A stretch of DNA of 6,204 nt from Acidobacteriota bacterium (GTDB lineage: Bacteria; Acidobacteriota; Vicinamibacteria; Vicinamibacterales; JAFNAJ01). The notes under the pieces were generated by a model. The model saw nothing but the letters and a program-made list of their open reading frames with translations, was not told the DNA's origin and made no database searches. Below, in pieces: positions 1 through 6,204 of this stretch (positions are counted from its first letter, which is position 1; the number at the start of each line of letters is the position of its first letter). The position numbers and the translations under genes are program-made. The stretch lies in assembly GCA_017860085.1 (NCBI GenBank), contig JAFNAJ010000164.1, positions 1 to 6,204 of the forward strand, given 5' to 3'.

Positions 1-2048
1 TCCTGAGCGAGTTCAAGGACCCGGTCATCAAGCGCACGGCGTATCGTATCGACCTCGGCTGGGCCGGCGACGTGAAGTACCACTCCGGCGCACGAGCGCG
101 CGTCCGGGGCACTGCGCCGGCCGACCTGCTCATCTCGATGGCCCCGAACCCGAGCCACCTCGAAGCCGTCAACCCCGTGGTGGCCGGCATGGCTCGAGCC
201 GCTGGGACTCGCGTGGAGCACCGCGGGGCTCCTGCGTTCGACGCCGACCTCACGCTGCCCATCCTGGTGCACGGTGATGCGGCGTTCCCAGGCCAGGGCG
301 TGGTGGCCGAAACGCTCAACCTGTCGAGGCTCGAGGGCTACACGACCGGCGGGACGATTCACATCATCGCCAACAACCAGCTGGGCTTCACGGCGCTTCC
401 CGAGGACTCGTACAGCACGTCCTACGCGAGTGGCCTCGCGCGCGGCTTCAAGATTCCCATCGTGCACGTCAACGCTGACGACGTCGAGGCGTGCGTGGAG
501 GTGGGGCGCCTCGCCTGGGCCTACCGCGCCAGGTTCAAGCGCGATTTCCTGATCGATCTGATCGGTTATCGCCGCCACGGGCACAACGAGGGCGACGAGC
601 CGAGCTTCACGCAGCCCCGACTCTACGCGCGCATCAACCGCCATCCAACGGTTCGCGAGATCTGGGTCAAGACCCTGCAGGGGCGCGGGGTGATCGATGC
701 TTCCAGCGCGGACGCGCTCATGCAGAAGCGGATGAAGGCGCTCGACGACACGCTGGCCGCGATGAAGCCCGACGAGGATCTGGAAGATGCCTCCCCGCTC
801 GAACCGTCAGCGGGCGCCGCGCGCCAACTGCTGACGGCGGTCTCGCTCGATCGACTCTCGGCGCTGAACGAGTCCCTGCTCGAGCGGCCAGAGGGCTTCA
901 CCGGCCACAAGAAGCTCGAGCGCGGGCGCGAGCGCCGGCGCGGCGTCTTCCGATCGTCCACCGAGCGGACCATCGATTGGGCCACGGCCGAAGAACTGGC
1001 CTTCGCGTCCATCCTCGAGGACGGCGTGCCCATTCGGCTGACTGGCGAGGACGTCGAGCGAGGCACGTTCAGCCATCGGCATGCCGTGTTCCACGACGTG
1101 AACACCGGGGCTCGCCACGTCCCGCTCCAGACGATTCCACAGGCCCGGGCGAGCTTCGAGGTTCACAACAGCCCGCTCAGCGAGAACGCGGCGGTGGGGT
1201 TCGAATTTGGTTACAACGTCCAGGAACCAGGCCGACTGGTGGTCTGGGAAGCGCAGTACGGCGACTTCATCAACGGCGCCCAAGTGGTGATCGACGAGTT
1301 CGTCACGTCGGGTCGCGCCAAGTGGGGCCAGTTGCCGTCCCTGGTGTTCCTGCTGCCTCACGGGTACGAGGGCCAGGGCCCCGACCACTCGAGCGCCCGG
1401 CCCGAACGGTTCCTTCAGGCCGCGGCGGACATCAACCTGCGACTCGCCAACTGCACCACGGCCGCTCAGTACTTCCACCTGCTTCGGCGCCAGGCGCTCC
1501 TCCTGCGCACCGATCCACTCCCGCTGTTCGTCCTGACACCGAAGAGCCTCCTGCGCCATCCACTGACGGCCTCGACCCCGCGCGAACTCGCTGAAGGCCG
1601 CTTCGAGCCGGTGATTGACGATGCCCTCGCCGCGGCGCACCGGCCTGGTGTGGAGCGGGTGATCCTCTGCAGCGGCAAGGTCTACGTCGACCTGGTGACC
1701 AGCCGGTCACGAGGTGAACGTCCGACCGTGGCCATCGTGCGCGTCGAGCAGCTCTATCCGCTGCCGATCGACGAGATCGCGTCGCTCGTGTCGGCGTATC
1801 CGGACGCCCGGGAGGTGATCTGGCTCCAGGAAGAGCCGGCGAACATGGGCGCCTGGGAATTCGTGCGCCCGCTCCTCGAACAATCCATGGAAGGACGCCT
1901 GCCGCTCCGCTACATCGGCCGTCCCCGATCGGCGAGCCCGTCCGAGGGATCGGCTGCCTGGCACGCCCTGAACCAGCGAGCCCTCGTCGAGCAGGCCTTC
2001 GACCTCCATCGCACTGCCGACTCGCCCACCGCAGTCGGCGCGCCATAG
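1..2048 (+). CDS. sucA: 2-oxoglutarate dehydrogenase E1 component (5'-truncated by window edge)
   Basis: Thiamine-diphosphate-dependent E1 subunit of the cytoplasmic 2-oxoglutarate dehydrogenase complex. It decarboxylates 2-oxoglutarate and passes the succinyl group to the lipoyl arm of E2. The frame is open from base 3 (LSEFKDPVIKR..., then GDVKYH), so the GTG at 72 is an internal Val and the true start lies upstream. 681 residues are visible; the family is usually about 930, so the N-terminal quarter or so is missing. Family motifs in order: HGDAAFPGQGVVAETLN (from about 270) and NNQLGFT (from 372), which form the ThDP/Mg site; YRRHGHNEGDEPS (about 567-605); GEDVERGTFSHRHAV (about 1045-1085); WEAQYGDFINGAQ (from 1245); HGYEGQGPDHSSARPER (about 1360-1410); EEPANMGAW near the C-terminus. 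These closely match E. coli SucA as I recall it, including SPKSLLRHP-like and CSGKVY segments. No frameshift is seen. It ends with TAG, 15 bases before sucB, indicating an E1-E2 operon. Confidence 0.97.
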   Translation, partial: LSEFKDPVIKRTAYRIDLGWAGDVKYHSGARARVRGTAPADLLISMAPNPSHLEAVNPVVAGMARAAGTRVEHRGAPAFDADLTLPILVHGDAAFPGQGVVAETLNLSRLEGYTTGGTIHIIANNQLGFTALPEDSYSTSYASGLARGFKIPIVHVNADDVEACVEVGRLAWAYRARFKRDFLIDLIGYRRHGHNEGDEPSFTQPRLYARINRHPTVREIWVKTLQGRGVIDASSADALMQKRMKALDDTLAAMKPDEDLEDASPLEPSAGAARQLLTAVSLDRLSALNESLLERPEGFTGHKKLERGRERRRGVFRSSTERTIDWATAEELAFASILEDGVPIRLTGEDVERGTFSHRHAVFHDVNTGARHVPLQTIPQARASFEVHNSPLSENAAVGFEFGYNVQEPGRLVVWEAQYGDFINGAQVVIDEFVTSGRAKWGQLPSLVFLLPHGYEGQGPDHSSARPERFLQAAADINLRLANCTTAAQYFHLLRRQALLLRTDPLPLFVLTPKSLLRHPLTASTPRELAEGRFEPVIDDALAAAHRPGVERVILCSGKVYVDLVTSRSRGERPTVAIVRVEQLYPLPIDEIASLVSAYPDAREVIWLQEEPANMGAWEFVRPLLEQSMEGRLPLRYIGRPRSASPSEGSAAWHALNQRALVEQAFDLHRTADSPTAVGAP

Positions 2049-2052
2049 GCAC

Positions 2053-2058
2053 AAGGAG
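2053..2058 (+). promoter_or_regulatory. Shine-Dalgarno site of sucB
   Basis: AAGGAG lies 5 bases before the GTG at 2064, just after the sucA stop codon. It fixes the non-ATG start of sucB and shows that the gene is translated independently although it follows sucA closely. Confidence 0.85.
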
Positions 2059-2063
2059 CCACC

Positions 2064-3266
2064 GTGACGACCACCATCGTTGTGCCCCAGCTGGGCGAGT
2101 CCGTTGTCGAGGCCCGCGTAGCCCGCTGGCTGAAAAAGGCCGGAGATGCCGTCGCCGTTGGCGAACCCATTGTGGAGCTCGAGACCGAGAAGATCGATCT
2201 CGAGGTCGGCGCCGAACACGCCGGCGTCCTCATCGAGATCACCCGGCAGGAGGGGGAGGACGTGCAGGTTGGCGAGCGCCTCGGCGTGATCGACTCGAGC
2301 GCCGCGGCCGTGGCGACGGCGACACCGGCGACCGCTGCCCCGCCGGCGGCCTCACCCGCCGCCGCTGTGACCGAAGCACGCGAACGGGCAACGCCCACGG
2401 CCAAGAAGATGGCCGTCGAGCATTCGGTCGATCTCTCGCGCGTGCCAGGCACCGGCGACGGCGGCCGAATCATCAAGCGCGACATCGAGCAGTTCCTGTC
2501 GCGCGGGGCGTCGACGGCGCCCGCGCCGGCCATCGCCGAGACGCCGGTCCCGCCCCTCGTTGGCGAGCGTCACGAAGAGCGCGTGCGCATGTCGAAGCGC
2601 CGCGCCACCATCGCCCGCAACCTCGTGGAGGCCCAGCACGCAGCGGCGATGCTGACCACCTTCAACGAGGTCGACATGAGCGGGGTCATGGCCTTGCGCG
2701 AGCGCCAGAAAGAGGCGTTCAAGCAGCGTTACGGCGTGAGCCTCGGCATCGCCTCATTCTTCGTCAAGGCGAGCGTGGCGGCCCTGAAAGGGTTCCCGCG
2801 TCTCAATGCGGAGATCCAGGGCGATGAGATGGTGCTCAAGCACTACTACGACATCGGGATTGCGGTCGGGGCACCGCAGGGGCTCGTCGTGCCCGTGATC
2901 AGGAATGCCGAAGCGCGGTCGTTTGGGCAGATCGAACAGGCCATCCGCGATTTTGCCAAGCGGGCCAACGACGGGACCCTCACGCTCGACGATCTCCGGG
3001 GCGGAAGCTTCACCATCACCAATGGCGGGGTCTTCGGGTCGCTCTTGAGCACGCCCATCCTCAACCCGCCCCAGGTCGGCATCCTGGGCCTTCACAAGAT
3101 CGAGCAGCGTCCCGTCGCCGTCCGTGGCGAGGTGGTGGTGCGACCGATGATGTACACCGCGCTCACCTACGACCACCGGATTGTCGATGGCCTCGAGGCG
3201 GTCCAGTTCCTGGTCAGAGTGAAGGAGTTCATCGAGGACCCCGGCACCCTGCTCCTCGAGAGCTAG
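2064..3266 (+). CDS. sucB: Dihydrolipoyllysine succinyltransferase, E2 of 2-oxoglutarate dehydrogenase
   Basis: Core E2 subunit that transfers succinyl from its lipoyl arm to CoA, giving succinyl-CoA in the TCA cycle. The 400 residues match the usual length (E. coli about 405). Domains: lipoyl domain at residues 1-77, with the lipoylated Lys43 in ETEKIDLEV; Ala/Pro-rich hinge at about 78-108; peripheral subunit-binding domain at about 109-145 (TPTAKKMA...GTGDGGRIIKRDI); second short linker to about 172; catalytic acyltransferase domain at 174-400. The catalytic domain carries AMLTTFNEV, typical of succinyl- rather than acetyl-transferases, then GGSFTITNGGVFGSLLSTPILNPPQ. Its DHRIVDG motif holds catalytic His371 and Asp375. 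GTG start with a strong ribosome site; TAG stop. A single lipoyl domain and the sucA neighbour support SucB over pyruvate or branched-chain E2. No lpd (E3) follows, so E3 must be supplied from elsewhere. Confidence 0.96.
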   Translation: MTTTIVVPQLGESVVEARVARWLKKAGDAVAVGEPIVELETEKIDLEVGAEHAGVLIEITRQEGEDVQVGERLGVIDSSAAAVATATPATAAPPAASPAAAVTEARERATPTAKKMAVEHSVDLSRVPGTGDGGRIIKRDIEQFLSRGASTAPAPAIAETPVPPLVGERHEERVRMSKRRATIARNLVEAQHAAAMLTTFNEVDMSGVMALRERQKEAFKQRYGVSLGIASFFVKASVAALKGFPRLNAEIQGDEMVLKHYYDIGIAVGAPQGLVVPVIRNAEARSFGQIEQAIRDFAKRANDGTLTLDDLRGGSFTITNGGVFGSLLSTPILNPPQVGILGLHKIEQRPVAVRGEVVVRPMMYTALTYDHRIVDGLEAVQFLVRVKEFIEDPGTLLLES

Positions 3267-3299
3267 CTCGGAGTCGCACACGGCCCCACGACCGCCCCT

Positions 3300-3317
3300 C
3301 CGCTCGACGGTGAGCGG
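3300..3317. repeat. Short inverted repeat upstream of the chaN-like gene
   Basis: CCGCTC (3300-3305) and GAGCGG (3312-3317) are exact reverse complements around a six-base spacer, in the gap after sucB. No T-run follows, so a classical intrinsic terminator is not supported. The repeat sits where the -35 region of the putative promoter would be, so it could be an operator. Arms this short also arise by chance in GC-rich DNA. Confidence 0.3.
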
Positions 3318-3320
3318 CGA

Positions 3321-3329
3321 TGATACGAT
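3321..3329 (+). promoter_or_regulatory. Possible extended -10 promoter element for the chaN-like gene
   Basis: TGATACGAT resembles an extended -10 (TG, one base, then TACGAT, four of six matches to TATAAT) in an otherwise GC-rich gap. It lies 20 bases before the preferred ATG at 3350, which would leave a short leader containing the ribosome site. No good -35 hexamer is seen at 16-18 bases upstream. This is inference from motif and position only. Confidence 0.3.
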
Positions 3330-3337
3330 TGCGCCGC

Positions 3338-3343
3338 AGAGGA
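3338..3343 (+). promoter_or_regulatory. Shine-Dalgarno site deciding the start at 3350
   Basis: AGAGGA lies 6 bases before the ATG at 3350. The in-frame ATG at 3320 has no comparable site, and its ten extra residues (MIRLRRRGRF) only lengthen the basic front of a signal peptide. The site therefore favours 3350 as the real start. Confidence 0.7.
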
Positions 3344-3349
3344 CGATTT

Positions 3350-4615
3350 ATGCGCAGCCTTTCACGACTGATCCCGGTCATCCTTCTCGCGCTCGTCGCC
3401 AGTGACGCCGCGGCGCAACGAATCTACCACCTGTCGATCGGCGACCCGGCGCGCAAGACGAAGGATGCTCCGGTCGTCCTGGACGCCATCGTCGACACCG
3501 CCAGCGGCGAGACGATCACCTTCGAGGCTCTGCCTGCACGCCTTGCCGAGACCAAGGTGCTCCTCATGGGCGAGTCCCACACCGCGATGGACTTCCATCG
3601 AGCGCAACTCCGGGTGATTCGGGCCCTGCACGAGTCGGGTCGCCGTGTGCTCATCGGCCTCGAGATGTACCCGTACACCGAGCAGCGATACCTCGATCAG
3701 TGGGTTGGCAACCTGCTCACCGAGGACGGCTTCCTCAAGCTGTCGAAGTGGTACGACACCTGGGGATACCACTGGCACTACTACCGCGACATCTTCCTCT
3801 ACGCGCGCGAGAAAGGCCTCCCCATGCACGCGGTGAACACACCCAGAGAAGTAGTGGCGGCCGTGCGCAAGAAGGGGTTCGCGAATCTGACGCCGGAGGA
3901 ATCGGCGCACATTCCCACCGAGGTGGACATCGACAGCGCCGACCACCTGGCGTTCTTCAAGGCATCGTTTGCCGAGGCCGACGGCCTGCACGGCGGGATG
4001 AACGAGGACGCGTGGAAGGGCATGCTCAGTGCGCAGGCGACGTGGGACGCGACGATGGGCTACAACGCCGTCGAGGCCTGGAAGCGCGTCGCAGACCCCA
4101 AGGCGATCATGGTGGTGCTCGTGGGGTCCGGGCATGTCGCGTATGGCGTGGGGATCTCGAGGCAGGCCGCCCGATGGTTCGACGGTCGCATCTCCACGTT
4201 CATCCCGGTACCCATCCGAGACGTCGACAACAAGCCCTTGCCCACGGTCAGGGCTTCCTATGCCGATTTCATCCTTGGCATCCCAGCCGAGGTCGATTCG
4301 CAGTATCCGTCGCTGGGACTGTCAACGCGCGCGGCCGACGGCGGCCGGCAGGTCCTCCAAATCGAGAAGGACTCGGTCGGGGCACGTGCCGGGTTCGCGA
4401 TGGGCGACGTGCTCGTCTCGATGGACGGCGTGGCCCTCCCCGACCGCGAGGCGTTCAACCGTCTCATGGCCGGAAAGACCTGGGGCGACTCCGCCACGTT
4501 CGTCGTGAAACGCGGCAACGAGGAGAAGACCCTGGTCGCGTACTTTCGACGCACCCCGCCCAAGGAACCCGCAGCCGCCGGGCAGACCGAGAAACCGGCT
4601 GACTCGAGCCGCTAA
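3350..4615 (+). CDS. Secreted ChaN-like (EreA/ChaN/TIKI superfamily) protein with C-terminal PDZ domain
   Basis: Exported protein of 421 residues from the preferred ATG; a start at 3320 would add ten. Residues 1-23 form a Sec signal peptide (MRSLSRLIPVILLALVASDAAAQ). There is no lipobox Cys, unlike the lipoprotein ChaN of Campylobacter, so it is probably periplasmic and soluble. Residues about 60-290 match the ChaN haem-binding-uptake family: GESH at 74-77, a conserved Glu in GLEMYPY (Glu105), and GSGH at 259-262. These are the two GxxH motifs and the Glu typical of the EreA/ChaN/TIKI superfamily, which includes haem binders, esterases and metalloproteases. Residues about 318-400 look like a PDZ domain (KDSVGARAGFAMGDVLVSMDGVAL), followed by a Pro/Ala/Lys-rich tail. 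Haem binding, hydrolysis or another role cannot be told apart from sequence. It is followed 33 bases later by a secreted amidohydrolase. The family call is firmer than the function. Confidence 0.8.
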   Translation: MRSLSRLIPVILLALVASDAAAQRIYHLSIGDPARKTKDAPVVLDAIVDTASGETITFEALPARLAETKVLLMGESHTAMDFHRAQLRVIRALHESGRRVLIGLEMYPYTEQRYLDQWVGNLLTEDGFLKLSKWYDTWGYHWHYYRDIFLYAREKGLPMHAVNTPREVVAAVRKKGFANLTPEESAHIPTEVDIDSADHLAFFKASFAEADGLHGGMNEDAWKGMLSAQATWDATMGYNAVEAWKRVADPKAIMVVLVGSGHVAYGVGISRQAARWFDGRISTFIPVPIRDVDNKPLPTVRASYADFILGIPAEVDSQYPSLGLSTRAADGGRQVLQIEKDSVGARAGFAMGDVLVSMDGVALPDREAFNRLMAGKTWGDSATFVVKRGNEEKTLVAYFRRTPPKEPAAAGQTEKPADSSR

Positions 4616-4648
4616 CCCCTGCGCAGCCCACACCCTCAACGATCCATC

Positions 4649-5962
4649 ATGACGAACACCACGAGAATCGCCCTGCTCGTTACCCTTGCGGCCGTGGCTC
4701 GTCCCTCGGCACAGTCGACGGGACCTTCGCCGCTCGCGGCCGACGCGGATCGCCTCGCTGCGGCGGTCCAGCCAAAGGTCGTCTCATGGCGTCGCGACTT
4801 CCATCAGCACCCCGAACTGGGGAATCAGGAGGTGCGCACCGCGGGCATCGTCGCCCAGCATCTCAAGGCGCTCGGCTTCGAGGTGCAGACGAATGTGGCG
4901 CATACCGGGGTCGTCGGCGTGCTGCGCGGCGCAAAGCCCGGCAAGGTCGTGGCGCTGAGAGCCGACATGGACGGCCTGCCCGTCACCGAGGAGGTCGATC
5001 TGCCGTTTGCGTCCAAGGTGCGAGCCACCTGGAACGGCGAAGAGGTCGGCGTGATGCACGCCTGCGGCCACGACAACCACGTGGCCATCCTCATGGGCGT
5101 GGCCGAGGTCCTGGCCGGCCTGAAAGATCGCCTCCCTGGTACCGTCAAGCTGCTGTTCCAGCCGGCGGAGGAGGGCGGCCCTCAGATAGGCGAGGTCGCT
5201 GGTGCTGAGTTGATGATCAAGGAAGGGGCCTTCGACAATCCAAAGCCCGACGCGGTCTTCGGCCTGCACGTCTTCCCGTTTCCCGTTGGGACCGTCGCGT
5301 ACCGCTCTGGAGGCGCCATGGCCAGCACGGACGACCTGCGCATCGTCATTCGCGGCGCGCAGACGCACGGCGCCATGCCCTGGAGGGGCATCGATCCGAT
5401 CGTGGTGGCGTCGCAGGTCATCCTGGGCCTCCAGACCGTGGTCAGCCGTCAGATCGACGTCACCCTGACGCCCTCCATCGTGACCGTCGGCCTCATCCGC
5501 GGCGGAGTCCGGGCCAACATCATTCCCGACCAGGTCGAAATGGCTGGCACGATCAGGACGTTTGACGAGGGGACACGCGACGAAATCCACCGGCGCGTTC
5601 AGCGAACGGCGGAGGCGATCGCCTCCGCCGCCGGGGCCACCGCGCAGGTCACGATCAACCGGAACTACCCGGTCACTTACAACGACCCGGCCCTCACCGA
5701 CCGGATGCTGCCGACCCTCAAGCGAGCCGCAGGGGCCGAACACGTCGTCGCCGTTCCACCGACGACGACGGCCGAGGACTTCTCGTACTTTGCGCAGAAG
5801 GCCCCAGGCCTCTTCCTGTTCCTTGGCGTGACGCCGAGCAGTCAGGACCCCGCGACCGCTGCGCCCAACCACTCGCCGCGCTTCTTTGCCGACGAGGGCG
5901 CTCTGCCCGTGGGCGTGAGGACCCTGACGCACCTCACCCTGGACTTCCTCGCACAGCCGTGA
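4649..5962 (+). CDS. Secreted M20-family amidohydrolase (M20D, hippurate / N-acyl-amino-acid hydrolase-like)
   Basis: Metal-dependent hydrolase of 437 residues that should cleave amide bonds of N-acyl amino acids or similar conjugates. An N-terminal segment (MTNTTRIALLVTLAAVARPSAQS, about 22 residues) looks like a Sec signal peptide, placing it outside the cytoplasm. Catalytic domain motifs: DFHQHPELGNQE (about 50-61), RADMDGLP (104-111), MHACGHDNH with metal ligands Cys139 and His141, PAEEG with catalytic Glu174 and ligand Glu175, His207 in GLHVFP, and His408 in NHSPRFFADEG. The dimerisation domain spans about 223-335 and contains THGAMPWRGIDP (His240), which reaches the partner active site in this family. 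All key residues are present, so it should be active. The substrate is not predictable; hippurate, indole-acetyl-amino-acid and peptide hydrolases share this pattern. The ATG at 4649 has no recognisable Shine-Dalgarno site. The 33-base gap after the chaN-like gene suggests cotranscription. Confidence 0.92.
   Translation: MTNTTRIALLVTLAAVARPSAQSTGPSPLAADADRLAAAVQPKVVSWRRDFHQHPELGNQEVRTAGIVAQHLKALGFEVQTNVAHTGVVGVLRGAKPGKVVALRADMDGLPVTEEVDLPFASKVRATWNGEEVGVMHACGHDNHVAILMGVAEVLAGLKDRLPGTVKLLFQPAEEGGPQIGEVAGAELMIKEGAFDNPKPDAVFGLHVFPFPVGTVAYRSGGAMASTDDLRIVIRGAQTHGAMPWRGIDPIVVASQVILGLQTVVSRQIDVTLTPSIVTVGLIRGGVRANIIPDQVEMAGTIRTFDEGTRDEIHRRVQRTAEAIASAAGATAQVTINRNYPVTYNDPALTDRMLPTLKRAAGAEHVVAVPPTTTAEDFSYFAQKAPGLFLFLGVTPSSQDPATAAPNHSPRFFADEGALPVGVRTLTHLTLDFLAQP
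5607..5630. repeat. 24-base perfect palindrome inside the amidohydrolase gene
   Basis: CGGCGGAGGCGA (5607-5618) is followed directly by its exact reverse complement (5619-5630). The centre is GCGATCGC, containing GATC. It encodes residues TAEAIASAA (320-328) near the end of the dimerisation domain. As RNA it could fold as a 10-bp stem with a GATC loop. No function is assigned. It may be coincidence of GC-rich Ala codons, or a protein-binding, methylation or pausing site. Confidence 0.8.
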
Positions 5963-5970
5963 GCGGTTCG

Positions 5971-6004
5971 GTGGGGCGCAGGCCTTGAAAGACCTGTGCC
6001 CCAC
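5971..6004. terminator. Stem-loop between convergent genes, probable bidirectional terminator
   Basis: GTGGGGCGCAGG (5971-5982) pairs with CCTGTGCCCCAC (5993-6004) across a 10-base loop: 12 pairs, eleven Watson-Crick and one G-U as + strand RNA (a C-A mismatch on the other strand). It fills most of the 48-base gap between the stop of the amidohydrolase and the stop of ahcY, where a two-way terminator is expected. No T-run follows on either strand, so it is not a textbook intrinsic terminator. It may act as an mRNA 3'-end stabiliser or with Rho. Confidence 0.65.
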
Positions 6005-6010
6005 TCGCCT

Positions 6011-6204
6011 TCAGTAGCGGTAGTGCGCCGGCTTGTAGGGCCCCTCGACCGCGACGCCGAGGTACTCCGCCTGGTCCGGCGTGAGCGACGTCAGCTTCAC
6101 GCCGATGTGCTCCAGGTGCAGCCGCGCCACCTCTTCGTCGAGGTGCTTGGGCAGCATGAAGACCCTCTTCTCGTAACTGGCGGCCTTCTCGTGGAGATCG
6201 ATCT
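6011..6204 (-). CDS. ahcY: S-adenosyl-L-homocysteine hydrolase, C-terminal end (cut by window edge)
   Basis: Only the last 63 codons are in the window, read on the complement and ending with TGA (TCA at 6011-6013). The translation includes KRVFMLPKHLDEEVARLHL, then IGVKLTSLTPDQAEYLGV and the end VEGPYKPAHYRY. This is the conserved C-terminus of adenosylhomocysteinase, whose terminal Lys and Tyr (here in YKPAHYRY) reach the NAD site of the neighbouring subunit in the tetramer. The enzyme splits S-adenosylhomocysteine into adenosine and homocysteine in the cytoplasm, relieving inhibition of methyltransferases. The fragment is intact to its stop. It converges on the amidohydrolase gene, with a stem-loop between them; its promoter lies outside the window. 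Confidence 0.95.
   Translation of the reverse strand, partial: IDLHEKAASYEKRVFMLPKHLDEEVARLHLEHIGVKLTSLTPDQAEYLGVAVEGPYKPAHYRY

Noticed and set aside
72..74. GTG at 72 as the start of sucA
   Set aside because: The frame is open to the window edge and the upstream residues, ending in GDVKYH, match E1 sequence. The GTG is an internal valine.
491..1594. Open frame of about 367 codons overlapping sucA in another + frame, plus a similar antisense frame at 807-1640
   Set aside because: Arg/Pro/Gly-rich out-of-frame translations typical of high-GC shadows. The sucA frame matches its family throughout.
1695..1710. Inverted repeat GTGACC / GGTCAC inside sucA
   Set aside because: Six-base arms are expected several times by chance in a window this size, and it lies within conserved coding sequence.
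3252..3273. Imperfect stem-loop over the sucB stop codon (CTCC..GAG with CTCGGAG, six-base loop)
   Set aside because: It needs a two-base bulge, overlaps coding sequence and has no T-run after it. It is too weak to call a terminator.
4784..6004. Long open frame (about 400 codons) antisense to the amidohydrolase gene
   Set aside because: It is a mirror of the GC-rich codon pattern of the real gene. Its translation has no recognisable motif and low-complexity composition, and the + strand frame carries complete M20 motifs.
6077..6104. Inverted repeat CGGCGTGA / TCACGCCG inside the ahcY fragment
   Set aside because: Eight-base arms with a 12-base loop are expected a few times by chance at this GC content, and the region encodes the conserved AhcY C-terminus.

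Overview
The window is GC-rich bacterial chromosome (about two thirds G+C by eye, with third codon positions mostly G or C) and is densely coding. Four genes lie on the + strand and the tail of one lies convergently on the - strand. Nothing resembles a phage, transposon, CRISPR array, defence island or RNA gene. The GC content, the AQ-type ends of the two Sec signal peptides and the mix of families fit a soil-type Gram-negative such as a member of Acidobacteriota (Vicinamibacteria-like). That assignment is inference; no phylogenetic marker was compared.

Layout. Positions 1-2048 hold the C-terminal part (681 residues) of the E1 component of 2-oxoglutarate dehydrogenase (sucA), cut by the left edge. 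After 15 bases and a clear Shine-Dalgarno site comes sucB (2064-3266, GTG start), the lipoyl-bearing E2 succinyltransferase of the same complex. No E3 (lpd) gene follows within the window. An 83-base gap holds a small inverted repeat and an extended -10-like motif. It leads to a secreted ChaN/EreA/TIKI-superfamily protein with a C-terminal PDZ domain (best start 3350, end 4615). After 33 bases comes a secreted M20-family metallo-amidohydrolase (4649-5962). A strong stem-loop (5971-6004) then separates it from the 3' end of S-adenosylhomocysteine hydrolase (ahcY, complement 6011-6204).

How the genes relate. sucA and sucB form a TCA-cycle pair that converts 2-oxoglutarate to succinyl-CoA in the cytoplasm, very likely translated from one mRNA. 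The two following genes both encode exported proteins with metal- or haem-type active sites. They may be cotranscribed from a promoter just upstream of 3350, but no shared pathway can be read from the sequence. ahcY belongs to the methyl cycle and is simply a convergent neighbour.

I do not see a convincing undescribed system. The points most worth a second look are the ChaN-like domain fused to PDZ with its superfamily motifs intact, a 24-base perfect palindrome inside the amidohydrolase gene, and the hairpin between the convergent genes.
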